Assembly (NCBI RefSeq): GCF_014636865.1
Contig: NZ_BMER01000001.1
Span: 2,406,718 to 2,470,717 of the forward strand
DNA from: Parapedobacter pyrenivorans
GTDB lineage: Bacteria; Bacteroidota; Bacteroidia; Sphingobacteriales; Sphingobacteriaceae
Reading direction: 5' to 3'
Length of the DNA stretch: 64,000 nt
Shown one piece after another: positions 8,433-16,304 of the stretch; positions within the stretch are counted from its first letter, which is position 1; every line of letters starts with the position of its first letter. A model generated the notes under the pieces. That model searched no databases, had not been told where the DNA came from, and saw only the letters and a list, made by a program, of their open reading frames with translations. The translations under genes and the position numbers were made by a program.

Positions 8433-8499
8433 ATTTCCGTAAAGCATATGATATTTTCAGCATTGTCTGGAATTAGTTGATATTTTTGAAGCAGGACCC

Positions 8500-9705
8500 A
8501 TGGACAAGATTATGAAAAGGATTTTGTGGTTATTGTTGATTAATTTCGGATGGATTGTACCTTCAATTTCGCAAGATATGGGATTATCCAAGATAGGCGG
8601 AACCATTATTGCCCATCAGGCCGCTTCAACGCAACAATATATCGGCTCGCCGAGTATTGCGATTTTGCCGACTGGCGATTACATCGCATCTCATGATCTT
8701 TTCGGACCTGAAAGTTCGGAATTTGTGCAAGCCCTGACGCGCGTCTATCGCTCATCTGACAAAGGAAAAACATGGAAGCAGGTCAGCGAAATCCAGGGAG
8801 CATTTTGGTCCAGTTTATTTGTCAATCGTGGTGCGTTGTATCTACTCGGACCTGACCGGCATCACGGTACGGTACTAATCCGCCGGTCGGACGATGGAGG
8901 AGATACCTGGAGCCATCCAACGGGAACAGAAGATGGGCTCTTGTTGAAAGGCATGTTCCATTGTGCCCCTATGCCGGTGATCGAGCATAACGGGCGTTTA
9001 TGGCGCGGGATGGAGACGGCTCATGGCCCGATTCAGGAGTGGGGCAAGCGTTATGGCGCGATGATGATGTCGGCGCCTGTCGATGCTGATTTGCTGAAAG
9101 CGAACAGCTGGACCACCAGCAATTCGCTATTTTACGACTCGACTTACCTGGAGGGAAATTTTACCGGTTGGCTGGAGGGGAATGCTGTTGTGACGCTGGA
9201 TGGCGGTATGGCGGATATCTTGCGGGTAGACGACCGCACAACGCATGAAGAAAAGGCGGCGATGGTTAAAATCAGTGCCGATGGAAAGGTAGCTTCATTC
9301 GATCCCAAAACCGGGTTTATACCGTTCCCCGGCGGCAGTAAGAAGTTTGCGATCCGTTTCGACGAAACGTCAGGCCGTTATTGGACGTTGAGCAATATCA
9401 TCCCTGAGGAGTTCCGGAAGCAGTATCCGAAAAGAAACGCTGCGAGTTTCCGGAATACGCTGGCACTCATGAGCTCAGTCGATTTGCTCAATTGGCAAGT
9501 CCATGAGCTAGTCCTGCAACATCCCGATGTGATTAATCACGGCTTCCAATATGTCGACTGGCTTGTCGATGGCGAAGATATGATTATGGCCAGTCGGACG
9601 GCCTACGACGACGGAAAGGAAATTGCGAACAATAATCACGATGCGAACTTCCTGACATTTCACCGTATCGAAGGTTTTCGCGAAAAAGCAAAACGAATAT
9701 TGTAA
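8500..9705 (+). CDS. Sialidase-fold (BNR propeller) secreted protein
   Basis: A 401-residue secreted six-bladed-propeller protein. The N-terminal signal is a hydrophobic stretch (ILWLLLINFGWIV) that works from the ATG at 8500 or the one at 8512. Asp-box repeats are visible: SSDKGKTW at about 85-92 and SDDGGDTW at about 130-137. It is annotated as exo-alpha-sialidase by fold only, because a clear FRIP-type arginine motif is not apparent (the matching region reads SPSIAILPTG). It follows the aldolase by 67 bp and precedes a second propeller gene by 21 bp. A TATTTTTG box lies at 8481-8488, very close to the start. Confidence 0.82.
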   Translation: MDKIMKRILWLLLINFGWIVPSISQDMGLSKIGGTIIAHQAASTQQYIGSPSIAILPTGDYIASHDLFGPESSEFVQALTRVYRSSDKGKTWKQVSEIQGAFWSSLFVNRGALYLLGPDRHHGTVLIRRSDDGGDTWSHPTGTEDGLLLKGMFHCAPMPVIEHNGRLWRGMETAHGPIQEWGKRYGAMMMSAPVDADLLKANSWTTSNSLFYDSTYLEGNFTGWLEGNAVVTLDGGMADILRVDDRTTHEEKAAMVKISADGKVASFDPKTGFIPFPGGSKKFAIRFDETSGRYWTLSNIIPEEFRKQYPKRNAASFRNTLALMSSVDLLNWQVHELVLQHPDVINHGFQYVDWLVDGEDMIMASRTAYDDGKEIANNNHDANFLTFHRIEGFREKAKRIL

Positions 9706-9726
9706 ACATAAACACAACAGCTAAAC

Positions 9727-10854
9727 ATGAAGAAGCAAGCAGGGATTTTTTTACTCATTCTCGCCATCTTTTGCATGACGTGTACCCAATCCAACGACCA
9801 TGCCGGGCGCTTTCAGCTACCGCCAAAAGCGGACACCACAGATGCAGCTTACCTACGCGGCGAGCTCATTTATCCATTGGACAATAGACCGACACCCGAG
9901 TGCCACGCTTCTACGATCGTAGAAACGCCTGACGGATTGGTCACTGCCTTTTTTGCCGGTACACATGAAAATAATCCAGATGTCGGCATCCGTGTTTCAA
10001 GGCTGGTCGACGGTGAATGGACATGGCCGGAAGAAGTGGCCGATGGCGTACAGAACGATACATTACGGTATCCGTGTTGGAACCCTGTGTTGTTTCAACC
10101 AAAAGGCGGAGACCTGATGCTGTTCTATAAGGTGGGGCCCAGTCCGCAAACTTGGTGGGGTATGGTGATTACATCGAACGATAATGGGCACACTTGGTCG
10201 GAACCCCAGGTATTGGGCGAAGACGCAAAGATCGGACATCTGCTGGGCCCAGTCAAGAATAAAGCCGTCCAGTTGGCCGACGGAACGATCATTGCACCAA
10301 CGAGCATTGAATATCCGAAAGAAGATGGCGAAGATCAGGATTGGCGTGTGTACTTTGAAATCAGCAAGGACTTGGGGCAGACGTGGGAAGTTGTCGGTCC
10401 AATTAACGACGGTGTGGAGTTTGACGCCATCCAACCCAGTGTCTTGACGTATCCGGATGGCAAACTACAGGTAATCTGCCGCACACGGCAGGACGTACTG
10501 GCAGAAAGTTGGTCGGAGGATCAAGGACGGACTTGGAGTGAAATGAAGGCCATGACATTACCCAATCCGAATTCAGGTACGGATGCAGTAACCTTGACGG
10601 ATGGCCGCCAACTGCTGATATACAATCACTCCACTAAGAAAGGGAAAGAACCCAAAGATAGGAATATATTGAATTTGGCGCTATCGGAAGATGGGAAAGC
10701 CTGGACGCCGGTAATGACATTGGAGAACGAACCGATTGAAGATGGATATGCCTATCCGGCGATTATCCAATCGGCCGATGGGCTGGTGCATATTACCTAT
10801 ACTTACAATAGGCGATCGATTAAATATGTGGTGGTTGATCCCAACGAATTGTAA
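9727..10854 (+). CDS. Sialidase-family (COG4692-like) propeller protein
   Basis: A 375-residue secreted protein with an N-terminal hydrophobic signal; Cys16 and Cys19 make a weak lipoprotein site. Three Asp boxes are seen: TSNDNGHTW, ISKDLGQTW and WSEDQGRTW, giving a BNR beta-propeller. The first blade has CHASTIVETPDG followed by AFFAGTHE instead of the FRIP arginine motif of classical sialidases. It resembles the COG4692 neuraminidase-like group, whose real activities are poorly known. Its stop overlaps the next start by one base (TAATG). It is paralogous to the protein at 15083-16261. Confidence 0.82.
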   Translation: MKKQAGIFLLILAIFCMTCTQSNDHAGRFQLPPKADTTDAAYLRGELIYPLDNRPTPECHASTIVETPDGLVTAFFAGTHENNPDVGIRVSRLVDGEWTWPEEVADGVQNDTLRYPCWNPVLFQPKGGDLMLFYKVGPSPQTWWGMVITSNDNGHTWSEPQVLGEDAKIGHLLGPVKNKAVQLADGTIIAPTSIEYPKEDGEDQDWRVYFEISKDLGQTWEVVGPINDGVEFDAIQPSVLTYPDGKLQVICRTRQDVLAESWSEDQGRTWSEMKAMTLPNPNSGTDAVTLTDGRQLLIYNHSTKKGKEPKDRNILNLALSEDGKAWTPVMTLENEPIEDGYAYPAIIQSADGLVHITYTYNRRSIKYVVVDPNEL

Positions 10855-12278
10855 TGCTAACCAATACCCCATTCACTATGTTTACATTTGACACCCCAAT
10901 CGGCAATAGTTGTCGTAGTCGGTTATGCTGGATCAGCTGTTTGCTATTATTATCGATAATCGCTCGCGGCCAGCAGCCTGCACCCGTTACGCCGGAAACG
11001 GCACTTTACAGCTACCTGAACAATGGAGATAAGGCCTACACATGGGAAATCAGGGATAGCCTGGTGTTTGATAAGGGTACGATTTTTCAAGTATTGCTTA
11101 CCTCCCAGCGGTGGCGGGAGCATACGTGGAGACATCAGTTGAATGTCATTGTGCCGAAGGAGGTGACGTACGACGGCGGATTGTTGTTTATCAGCAGCGG
11201 ACGTATGCAGAAAGACGATCCCACGACACCCGAGTGGCATGACCTGGCAAAAGATGGGCTCATACAGGACGTCGCACGTATGTCGGTGGAGAATAAGGCA
11301 GTTGCGGCAGTAATTCGCCAGGTGCCCAACCAACCACTCTATGGTGGCCTTGTTGAAGACGAACTGATATCCTATACGCTTCACCAGTTTCAAGAAGATG
11401 GTGACTTTTCGTGGCCATTGTTGTTCCCTATGGTGAAAAGTGCTGTGCGCGGTATGGACGCCGTACAGGAGATTGCCGCGAGTCGCTCCGCTAAACCGGT
11501 GGAACGATTTGTGGTTTCGGGCTTGTCCAAACGCGGCTGGACCACTTGGCTCACGGCTTCCCAAGATGACCGGGTAGAGGCATTTGCGCCAATGGTCATC
11601 GATATTCTGAACATGCCCGTTAATCTGAATTATCAGATCGAAGTATGGAAGGACTATAGTCCGCAAATACAAGATTATGTCGCCCTCGGGCTCGTACAGG
11701 ATATCGGAAGTGATCGTGGGCAAACCTTAGCCCAGATGATCGATCCGTATTCGTATAGAAAGCAGCTCAATAAGCCGAAAATGCTGTTTATGGGCACTAA
11801 TGATCAATATTGGGTAATCGATGCCGTGAAACACTATATCGACAGCATACCCGGACAAGACTACATCCACTATGTACCCAACGAAGGCCATGATCTTGGC
11901 GATAAGAGGCAGGCTTTCCAAGCGCTTTCCTCGTTTTGGGGGTTTACCCTGCAACATGTGCCATACCCAACGACCGATTATAAGGTTTCTGAAAAGAAGG
12001 ACGCATTGGAACTGAACATCAGCGCGACCAAGCGGAGGCTGGAGGGAGCGGTCATTTGGAGTGCCGTTTCTGATGATCAGGACTTTCGCGACGAGACTTG
12101 GGTAAGGAGGGATTTGCAATTGGCGCACAAACGAAGGTTCAAGGTGCGTGAGGCGCTGCCAGATTCGGGCTATAAGGCCTTTTATGTTGACTTGAAGTAC
12201 CGAGACGAGAACGGACGCACATACACCCAGAGTACCCGGGTGTTTGTTGGCGACAATAATTCATTTTTTATTGACTAA
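10854..12278 (+). CDS. PhoPQ-activated pathogenicity-related (PqaA-type) hydrolase, copy 1
   Basis: A 474-residue secreted protein of the PqaA family (PF10142), an alpha/beta-hydrolase fold. The start could also be the ATG at 10878, which places the hydrophobic signal (CWISCLLLLSII) nearer the N-terminus. Family landmarks are TPETALYSYL, PLYGG, the nucleophile elbow GLSKRGWTTWL, FMGTNDQYWV (acid residue) and PNEGHDLGD (histidine). A paralogue lies at 26423-27790. The biochemical role of the family is unknown; the GxSKRG elbow recalls the GCSRxG motif of glucuronoyl esterases. Here it sits among glycan-processing genes, so ester removal is a fair inference. Confidence 0.87.
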   Translation: MLTNTPFTMFTFDTPIGNSCRSRLCWISCLLLLSIIARGQQPAPVTPETALYSYLNNGDKAYTWEIRDSLVFDKGTIFQVLLTSQRWREHTWRHQLNVIVPKEVTYDGGLLFISSGRMQKDDPTTPEWHDLAKDGLIQDVARMSVENKAVAAVIRQVPNQPLYGGLVEDELISYTLHQFQEDGDFSWPLLFPMVKSAVRGMDAVQEIAASRSAKPVERFVVSGLSKRGWTTWLTASQDDRVEAFAPMVIDILNMPVNLNYQIEVWKDYSPQIQDYVALGLVQDIGSDRGQTLAQMIDPYSYRKQLNKPKMLFMGTNDQYWVIDAVKHYIDSIPGQDYIHYVPNEGHDLGDKRQAFQALSSFWGFTLQHVPYPTTDYKVSEKKDALELNISATKRRLEGAVIWSAVSDDQDFRDETWVRRDLQLAHKRRFKVREALPDSGYKAFYVDLKYRDENGRTYTQSTRVFVGDNNSFFID

Positions 12279-12312
12279 ACGGTGAATTCAACATCGAAAA
12301 GCCGTATGGTAA

Positions 12313-13230
12313 ATGCAATATCCCCCCATGTCAAAAAACGTAAATAAGGTAATCTGGAGGCATTTGATTGTAGGCCATTTGTTGCTCGCGATGGCAATTT
12401 CCTGCACCATGCCGCGAAGCCGGGTAGATAACATCTGGAAGGTCTACCACGACGAACCCCAAACGGTATTGGTGGCCGCACATCGGGGAGCACACCGGTC
12501 GGTGCCTGAGAACTCGTTGGAAGCGATTGACAAGGCCGTCGAAGCGGGTGCGCATATCGTCGAATTGGATGTCCGGCAAACGCGGGATGGTGTATTCATT
12601 CTCATGCATGACAAGACCATCGATCGCACGACGACCGGAACGGGCGAAGTAAAAGACAAGACTTATGACGAGTTGAAGGAAGAAATTCGACTGACTCATC
12701 AGGGCAAAGCTACTGCTTATCCTATACCTACACTGAAAGAGGCGTTGTTGCGAGCAAAGGACAGGATTCTGGTGGATATCGATTTCAAGGCAGATGGCAT
12801 GCAGGCGCGGTTTGATGCTTATGAGCAGATTGCTGATTTGGGTGTTACGGACCATGTGATCTTCTTTCTTTATGATTATACGGAAATGGCTGCTTTGCTT
12901 GCTTATGATCCGCGTATTAAAATCATGCCCCGCGCTTACGATGCCGCGCAGTTGGATGAAATTGTAAGATCAGGTCTTACCGATATCGTACATATCGATC
13001 CGTCCTATTATAACGACAAGCTGTTCCGTGATATCAGCCTGCATAGCCCGATGCGCATTTGGGCAAATGCGCTGGGTACACCAGATCAGGAAGAGGCCGC
13101 CGGTCAGGGTGGTTACGAGAAATTATTCGGACACCTGTCATACGTCAATGTTGTCCAAACAGATTACCCTGAGCTGATGGTCGGGTATATAGCGGATGTG
13201 CACGAAAGAAAACCACAACAAATCAACTAA
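12313..13230 (+). CDS. Glycerophosphodiester phosphodiesterase-family lipoprotein
   Basis: A 305-residue GDPD TIM barrel. It begins with a lipoprotein signal (LLLAMAISC, lipid Cys31); an alternative start at 12328 would shorten the n-region. Catalytic residues are in place: His57-Arg58 (AHRGAHR), Glu66-Asn67 (PENS), Glu84-x-Asp86 (VELDVRQTRDG) and His99 (LMHD). It cleaves phosphodiesters, classically glycerophosphodiesters, on the periplasmic side of a membrane. The next gene, a phosphoesterase, starts 7 bp later, which suggests that the two act in sequence on a phosphorylated substrate. Confidence 0.9.
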   Translation: MQYPPMSKNVNKVIWRHLIVGHLLLAMAISCTMPRSRVDNIWKVYHDEPQTVLVAAHRGAHRSVPENSLEAIDKAVEAGAHIVELDVRQTRDGVFILMHDKTIDRTTTGTGEVKDKTYDELKEEIRLTHQGKATAYPIPTLKEALLRAKDRILVDIDFKADGMQARFDAYEQIADLGVTDHVIFFLYDYTEMAALLAYDPRIKIMPRAYDAAQLDEIVRSGLTDIVHIDPSYYNDKLFRDISLHSPMRIWANALGTPDQEEAAGQGGYEKLFGHLSYVNVVQTDYPELMVGYIADVHERKPQQIN

Positions 13231-13237
13231 GCCGGTT

Positions 13238-15055
13238 ATGAAAAGAACAGGCCTTGATAAGATCAGATTCGTAGCATCGCTGGGCAACCGCACGCTATGG
13301 GTAATCGCCGCTTGGGGAGCAATAAGCCTATCAGGGTGTGCCCAACGGCACGGGCTGCGCCATGATTCGGTAGCGGGTGTGATGGGAACTGTGGTCACAC
13401 GGTTGTATGATCAGCTGACTCCTGCGCAACTCGATACGTTAAGTGATGCGTTTATACTTGGATTTATCTCGCCAGAGGAGAAAGCGACCCTCGCCACTGC
13501 GTATTGGAGGTTTGAGGTGAATGTGCCCGTTGTGGTATCCGTGATGCGGGACAGTGCGCAACAAAAGGTGCCTTTCTGGTTGGCAGACGAAGGGTTTGAA
13601 AAAACCGGGCTCACGGTACGTAATGAATTATATACGTATGAAGTCTGGCAGAAAGAATTCACCGCAGGTGAAGTGGGACTGGGTATCAATGGGTTCGATA
13701 AGCATCGTCCGGTCTACTTCGTCAGTGTAGCTCCGGTAGATGCAGCCGATCCGCTTAAAATCCGCGCGATTTTTCCGCGCGAGCAGGTGATTAGTGTGCT
13801 GGATACCGGTGCATTCACCTATTTCGATTGGGATGGGTTGGTATTGAAAGAAGTGCCCCCTAGCTTGCGTGGCCAACACCTGCTGCCCACTATACGTGGT
13901 CGTGCGCGGGAGGCACATGTAGTTGGGGGGTTCCGGTACACGGACTTCCCATCGGGAATCCTGCCTGACCAGATTACCCTGACATTGCCCGAAGATCCAG
14001 CGACCGGGGCAATCGTACAATGGCGTTGCGACCGCACGGTGAGCCATTCATGGATAACCTATTGGCCCATGAACACCTCGGATACCGTCAGGATTGAGGC
14101 CAGGCGTGAACTGTTGGAAGATCGGCAGTTGCAGAATGACCGGTATGTAAGCCGGTTCATCGCCAGGGTAACGGATTTGAAGCCGGGAATGACCTACCGC
14201 TACGTGGTAGGTCACGACGGTGGCGTCTCCGATACGTTGCATTTTAAGACGGCGGATGCGGACAATCGTTTTGCTTTTACGTGGTTTGGCGACATACACA
14301 ACGATGAAAAATGGGGGTCGGTACTGCAAAGAGCTTCGAATAAGTACCCGCAAACGGCATTTTATGTGGCGGCCGGCGACCTCGTCAACACGGGTCTGCA
14401 CGGCGACGATTGGGATGCATTTTTCGGCTATTCCGGCGGCGTGTTTGGCCATACGCCATTGATGGCTGTGCCGGGCAACCACGACAGCCAGGATGGTCTG
14501 GGCGCATCGCGCTACCAGAGCGTGCTTGCCTTTCCAGACAATGGCCCTGCTGGCCTACCGTCCGGCCTTACGTATGCATTTCGGTACGAGCATGCACTGT
14601 TCCTCATGATCGACGTAGTCAGTTTCCCCGTTTCAAAACAAAAGGACTGGATTGCTCGCCAACTAGCTGCTTCAGATGCAACCTGGAAGTTTGTCGTCTT
14701 CCATTTTCCGCCGTATACATCGGAAGAGCCATACCCCGATATTGTAAAGGAATGGGTGCCGTTATTTGATGAACACCATGTGGACATCGTAATGAACGGC
14801 CATTTCCATTACTACCTGCGCACAGATGCGCTGAAGGGCGGTATGGCTCAGCAAGACCTAACCGGAGGCACAACCTACATCATGTCGGTTGGTACACGCG
14901 GCAAAAACGAATCGGGTACGGTCGAACCCTATGCGGCAAAGCGCATAAACGAGGGGCACCTGTACCAGCACATCCGAATAGATGACCGTAAGCTCGCCTA
15001 TGTTTGCGTTGATTCGGTCGGCGACATACGGGACAGTTTTGAAATCCATAAGTAA
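13238..15055 (+). CDS. Calcineurin-like metallophosphoesterase lipoprotein
   Basis: A 605-residue protein when started at the ATG 7 bp after the GDPD stop. This start gives a clean lipoprotein signal ending ISLSGC; an earlier ATG at 13196 would add 14 residues inside the upstream gene. A fibronectin-like domain (about 250-335: VQWRCDRTVSHSW, PGMTYRYVVGHDG) precedes the metallophosphatase domain, as in purple acid phosphatases. Metal motifs are GDIHND (Asp352, His354), AAGDLVN (Asp381), GNHD (414-416), FHFPPY and NGHFHYY. It probably removes phosphate in the periplasm, perhaps downstream of the GDPD step. Confidence 0.88.
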   Translation: MKRTGLDKIRFVASLGNRTLWVIAAWGAISLSGCAQRHGLRHDSVAGVMGTVVTRLYDQLTPAQLDTLSDAFILGFISPEEKATLATAYWRFEVNVPVVVSVMRDSAQQKVPFWLADEGFEKTGLTVRNELYTYEVWQKEFTAGEVGLGINGFDKHRPVYFVSVAPVDAADPLKIRAIFPREQVISVLDTGAFTYFDWDGLVLKEVPPSLRGQHLLPTIRGRAREAHVVGGFRYTDFPSGILPDQITLTLPEDPATGAIVQWRCDRTVSHSWITYWPMNTSDTVRIEARRELLEDRQLQNDRYVSRFIARVTDLKPGMTYRYVVGHDGGVSDTLHFKTADADNRFAFTWFGDIHNDEKWGSVLQRASNKYPQTAFYVAAGDLVNTGLHGDDWDAFFGYSGGVFGHTPLMAVPGNHDSQDGLGASRYQSVLAFPDNGPAGLPSGLTYAFRYEHALFLMIDVVSFPVSKQKDWIARQLAASDATWKFVVFHFPPYTSEEPYPDIVKEWVPLFDEHHVDIVMNGHFHYYLRTDALKGGMAQQDLTGGTTYIMSVGTRGKNESGTVEPYAAKRINEGHLYQHIRIDDRKLAYVCVDSVGDIRDSFEIHK

Positions 15056-15082
15056 CGTATTGTAGACCCAAATTATTGACTA

Positions 15083-16261
15083 ATGATGAAAAGATTGACG
15101 ATGACACTTGGCTGCCTGCTCGCCGGCTTTATCTTAGCCAATGGGCAGCTGACCGCTTCCCGTATACAGGTGGTCGATTCGAGCTTGGTGTTTCCTTTGC
15201 AGACACAGCACGTACATGGGAGCAGCATCGTGCAATTGCCCGGTGGCGATTTGCTGATGGCATGGTTCCAAGGTAGCGGTGAGCGCAGCGCAGACGACGT
15301 ACGGATTATGGGGGCGCGACTGGATAAGGGGCATGAGCAATGGAGTCGTCCCTTTGAGCTGGCGGATACCCCCCATCTGCCGGATTGCAATCCGGTGCTT
15401 TTTATGGTGGGGGATAAGCTGTTTCTGGTATGGATAGCCGTACAAGCCAATAAATGGGAGCATTCCATCTTGCGGTTGCGTTCTACCGACACATATGATG
15501 CCGAGGGACCCCCGACGTGGCAATGGCAGGATAATATTTTCCTGAAACCGGATGAACAGTTTGCTGAGGAGGTCGCGGCAAGGTTCAAGGAATTGCCCGC
15601 GTCGCATGCCGGCTGGTCCGAATATGCACCCCGCTACGACCAGTTGATTGTTGAAGCCGGTAAGGATATTACAAAGCGCAGTGCGGGATGGATGACCCGC
15701 ATCAAACCGATTATTACTGTCGATGGCCAAATCCTTTTGCCGATCTATTCCGATGGCTTCAACTTCTCCATGCTCGCGATTTCCAATGACGGGGGAGTTT
15801 CTTGGCGACCCAGCCTGCCGATCGTAGGAAGAGGGCCTATCCAACCGGCGTTGGCTCAACGCAAGGATGGCAGTATTGTCGCTTATATGCGAGATAGTGG
15901 TGATGCACCGACACGGGTGCAGGTGAGCGAGTCGAAAGACGGCGGCCGGAGTTGGACGGCAGCCCGTAAATCCGATATTCCTAATGGCGCCAGTGTAGAT
16001 GTGGTGGTGCTGACAGACGGCAGATGGGCTATGTTGGGTAATGATGTGGATGATGGACGGTATCGGTTGAGCTTATACCTTTCTGAAGACGAGGGAAAAA
16101 CATGGCCTGTAAAGCATTCCATTGAATATGATCCTTCCAAATCAGGGCGATATTCCTACCCATCACTGATCCAAGGGAAGGATGGGCTGCTCCATATGAG
16201 CTACTCCTTCCACCTGGGCAATGACAGAAAAGCGATTAAGCATGTCGTGGTAAAACCCTAG
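15083..16261 (+). CDS. Sialidase-family (COG4692-like) propeller protein, paralogue
   Basis: A 392-residue secreted protein with a Sec signal (LGCLLAGFILANGQ). Asp boxes ISNDGGVSW, ESKDGGRSW and LSEDEGKTW define the BNR propeller. The first blade reads VHGSSIVQLPGGDLLMAWFQGSGE, matching the CHASTI-AFFAGTHE arrangement of the 9727-10854 protein and again lacking a FRIP arginine. ATG codons at 15083 and 15086 are both possible starts. The pair may be glycosidases or propeller-type lyases; the name sialidase describes only the fold. Confidence 0.82.
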   Translation: MMKRLTMTLGCLLAGFILANGQLTASRIQVVDSSLVFPLQTQHVHGSSIVQLPGGDLLMAWFQGSGERSADDVRIMGARLDKGHEQWSRPFELADTPHLPDCNPVLFMVGDKLFLVWIAVQANKWEHSILRLRSTDTYDAEGPPTWQWQDNIFLKPDEQFAEEVAARFKELPASHAGWSEYAPRYDQLIVEAGKDITKRSAGWMTRIKPIITVDGQILLPIYSDGFNFSMLAISNDGGVSWRPSLPIVGRGPIQPALAQRKDGSIVAYMRDSGDAPTRVQVSESKDGGRSWTAARKSDIPNGASVDVVVLTDGRWAMLGNDVDDGRYRLSLYLSEDEGKTWPVKHSIEYDPSKSGRYSYPSLIQGKDGLLHMSYSFHLGNDRKAIKHVVVKP

Positions 16262-16304
16262 GGGATTATTAAGATCGTAGTAATTTTTAATTATAGCTCA
16301 ATTG

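Noticed and set aside
8481-8488. TATTTTTG as a separate promoter for the first sialidase-fold gene
   Set aside because: It matches the consensus but ends only 11 bp before the ATG, and the gene is likely carried by the operon starting at 7485.
13196-13237. Upstream ATG that would extend the metallophosphoesterase gene
   Set aside because: It lies inside the GDPD gene and pushes the lipoprotein signal 14 residues inward; the ATG at 13238 gives a normal signal peptide 7 bp after the GDPD stop.
7485-16261. A sialic-acid utilisation (nan) operon
   Set aside because: There is an aldolase of the NanA/DapA family and three sialidase-fold proteins, but the aldolase loop is atypical, two propellers lack FRIP, and NanE, NanK and a sialic-acid transporter are absent.
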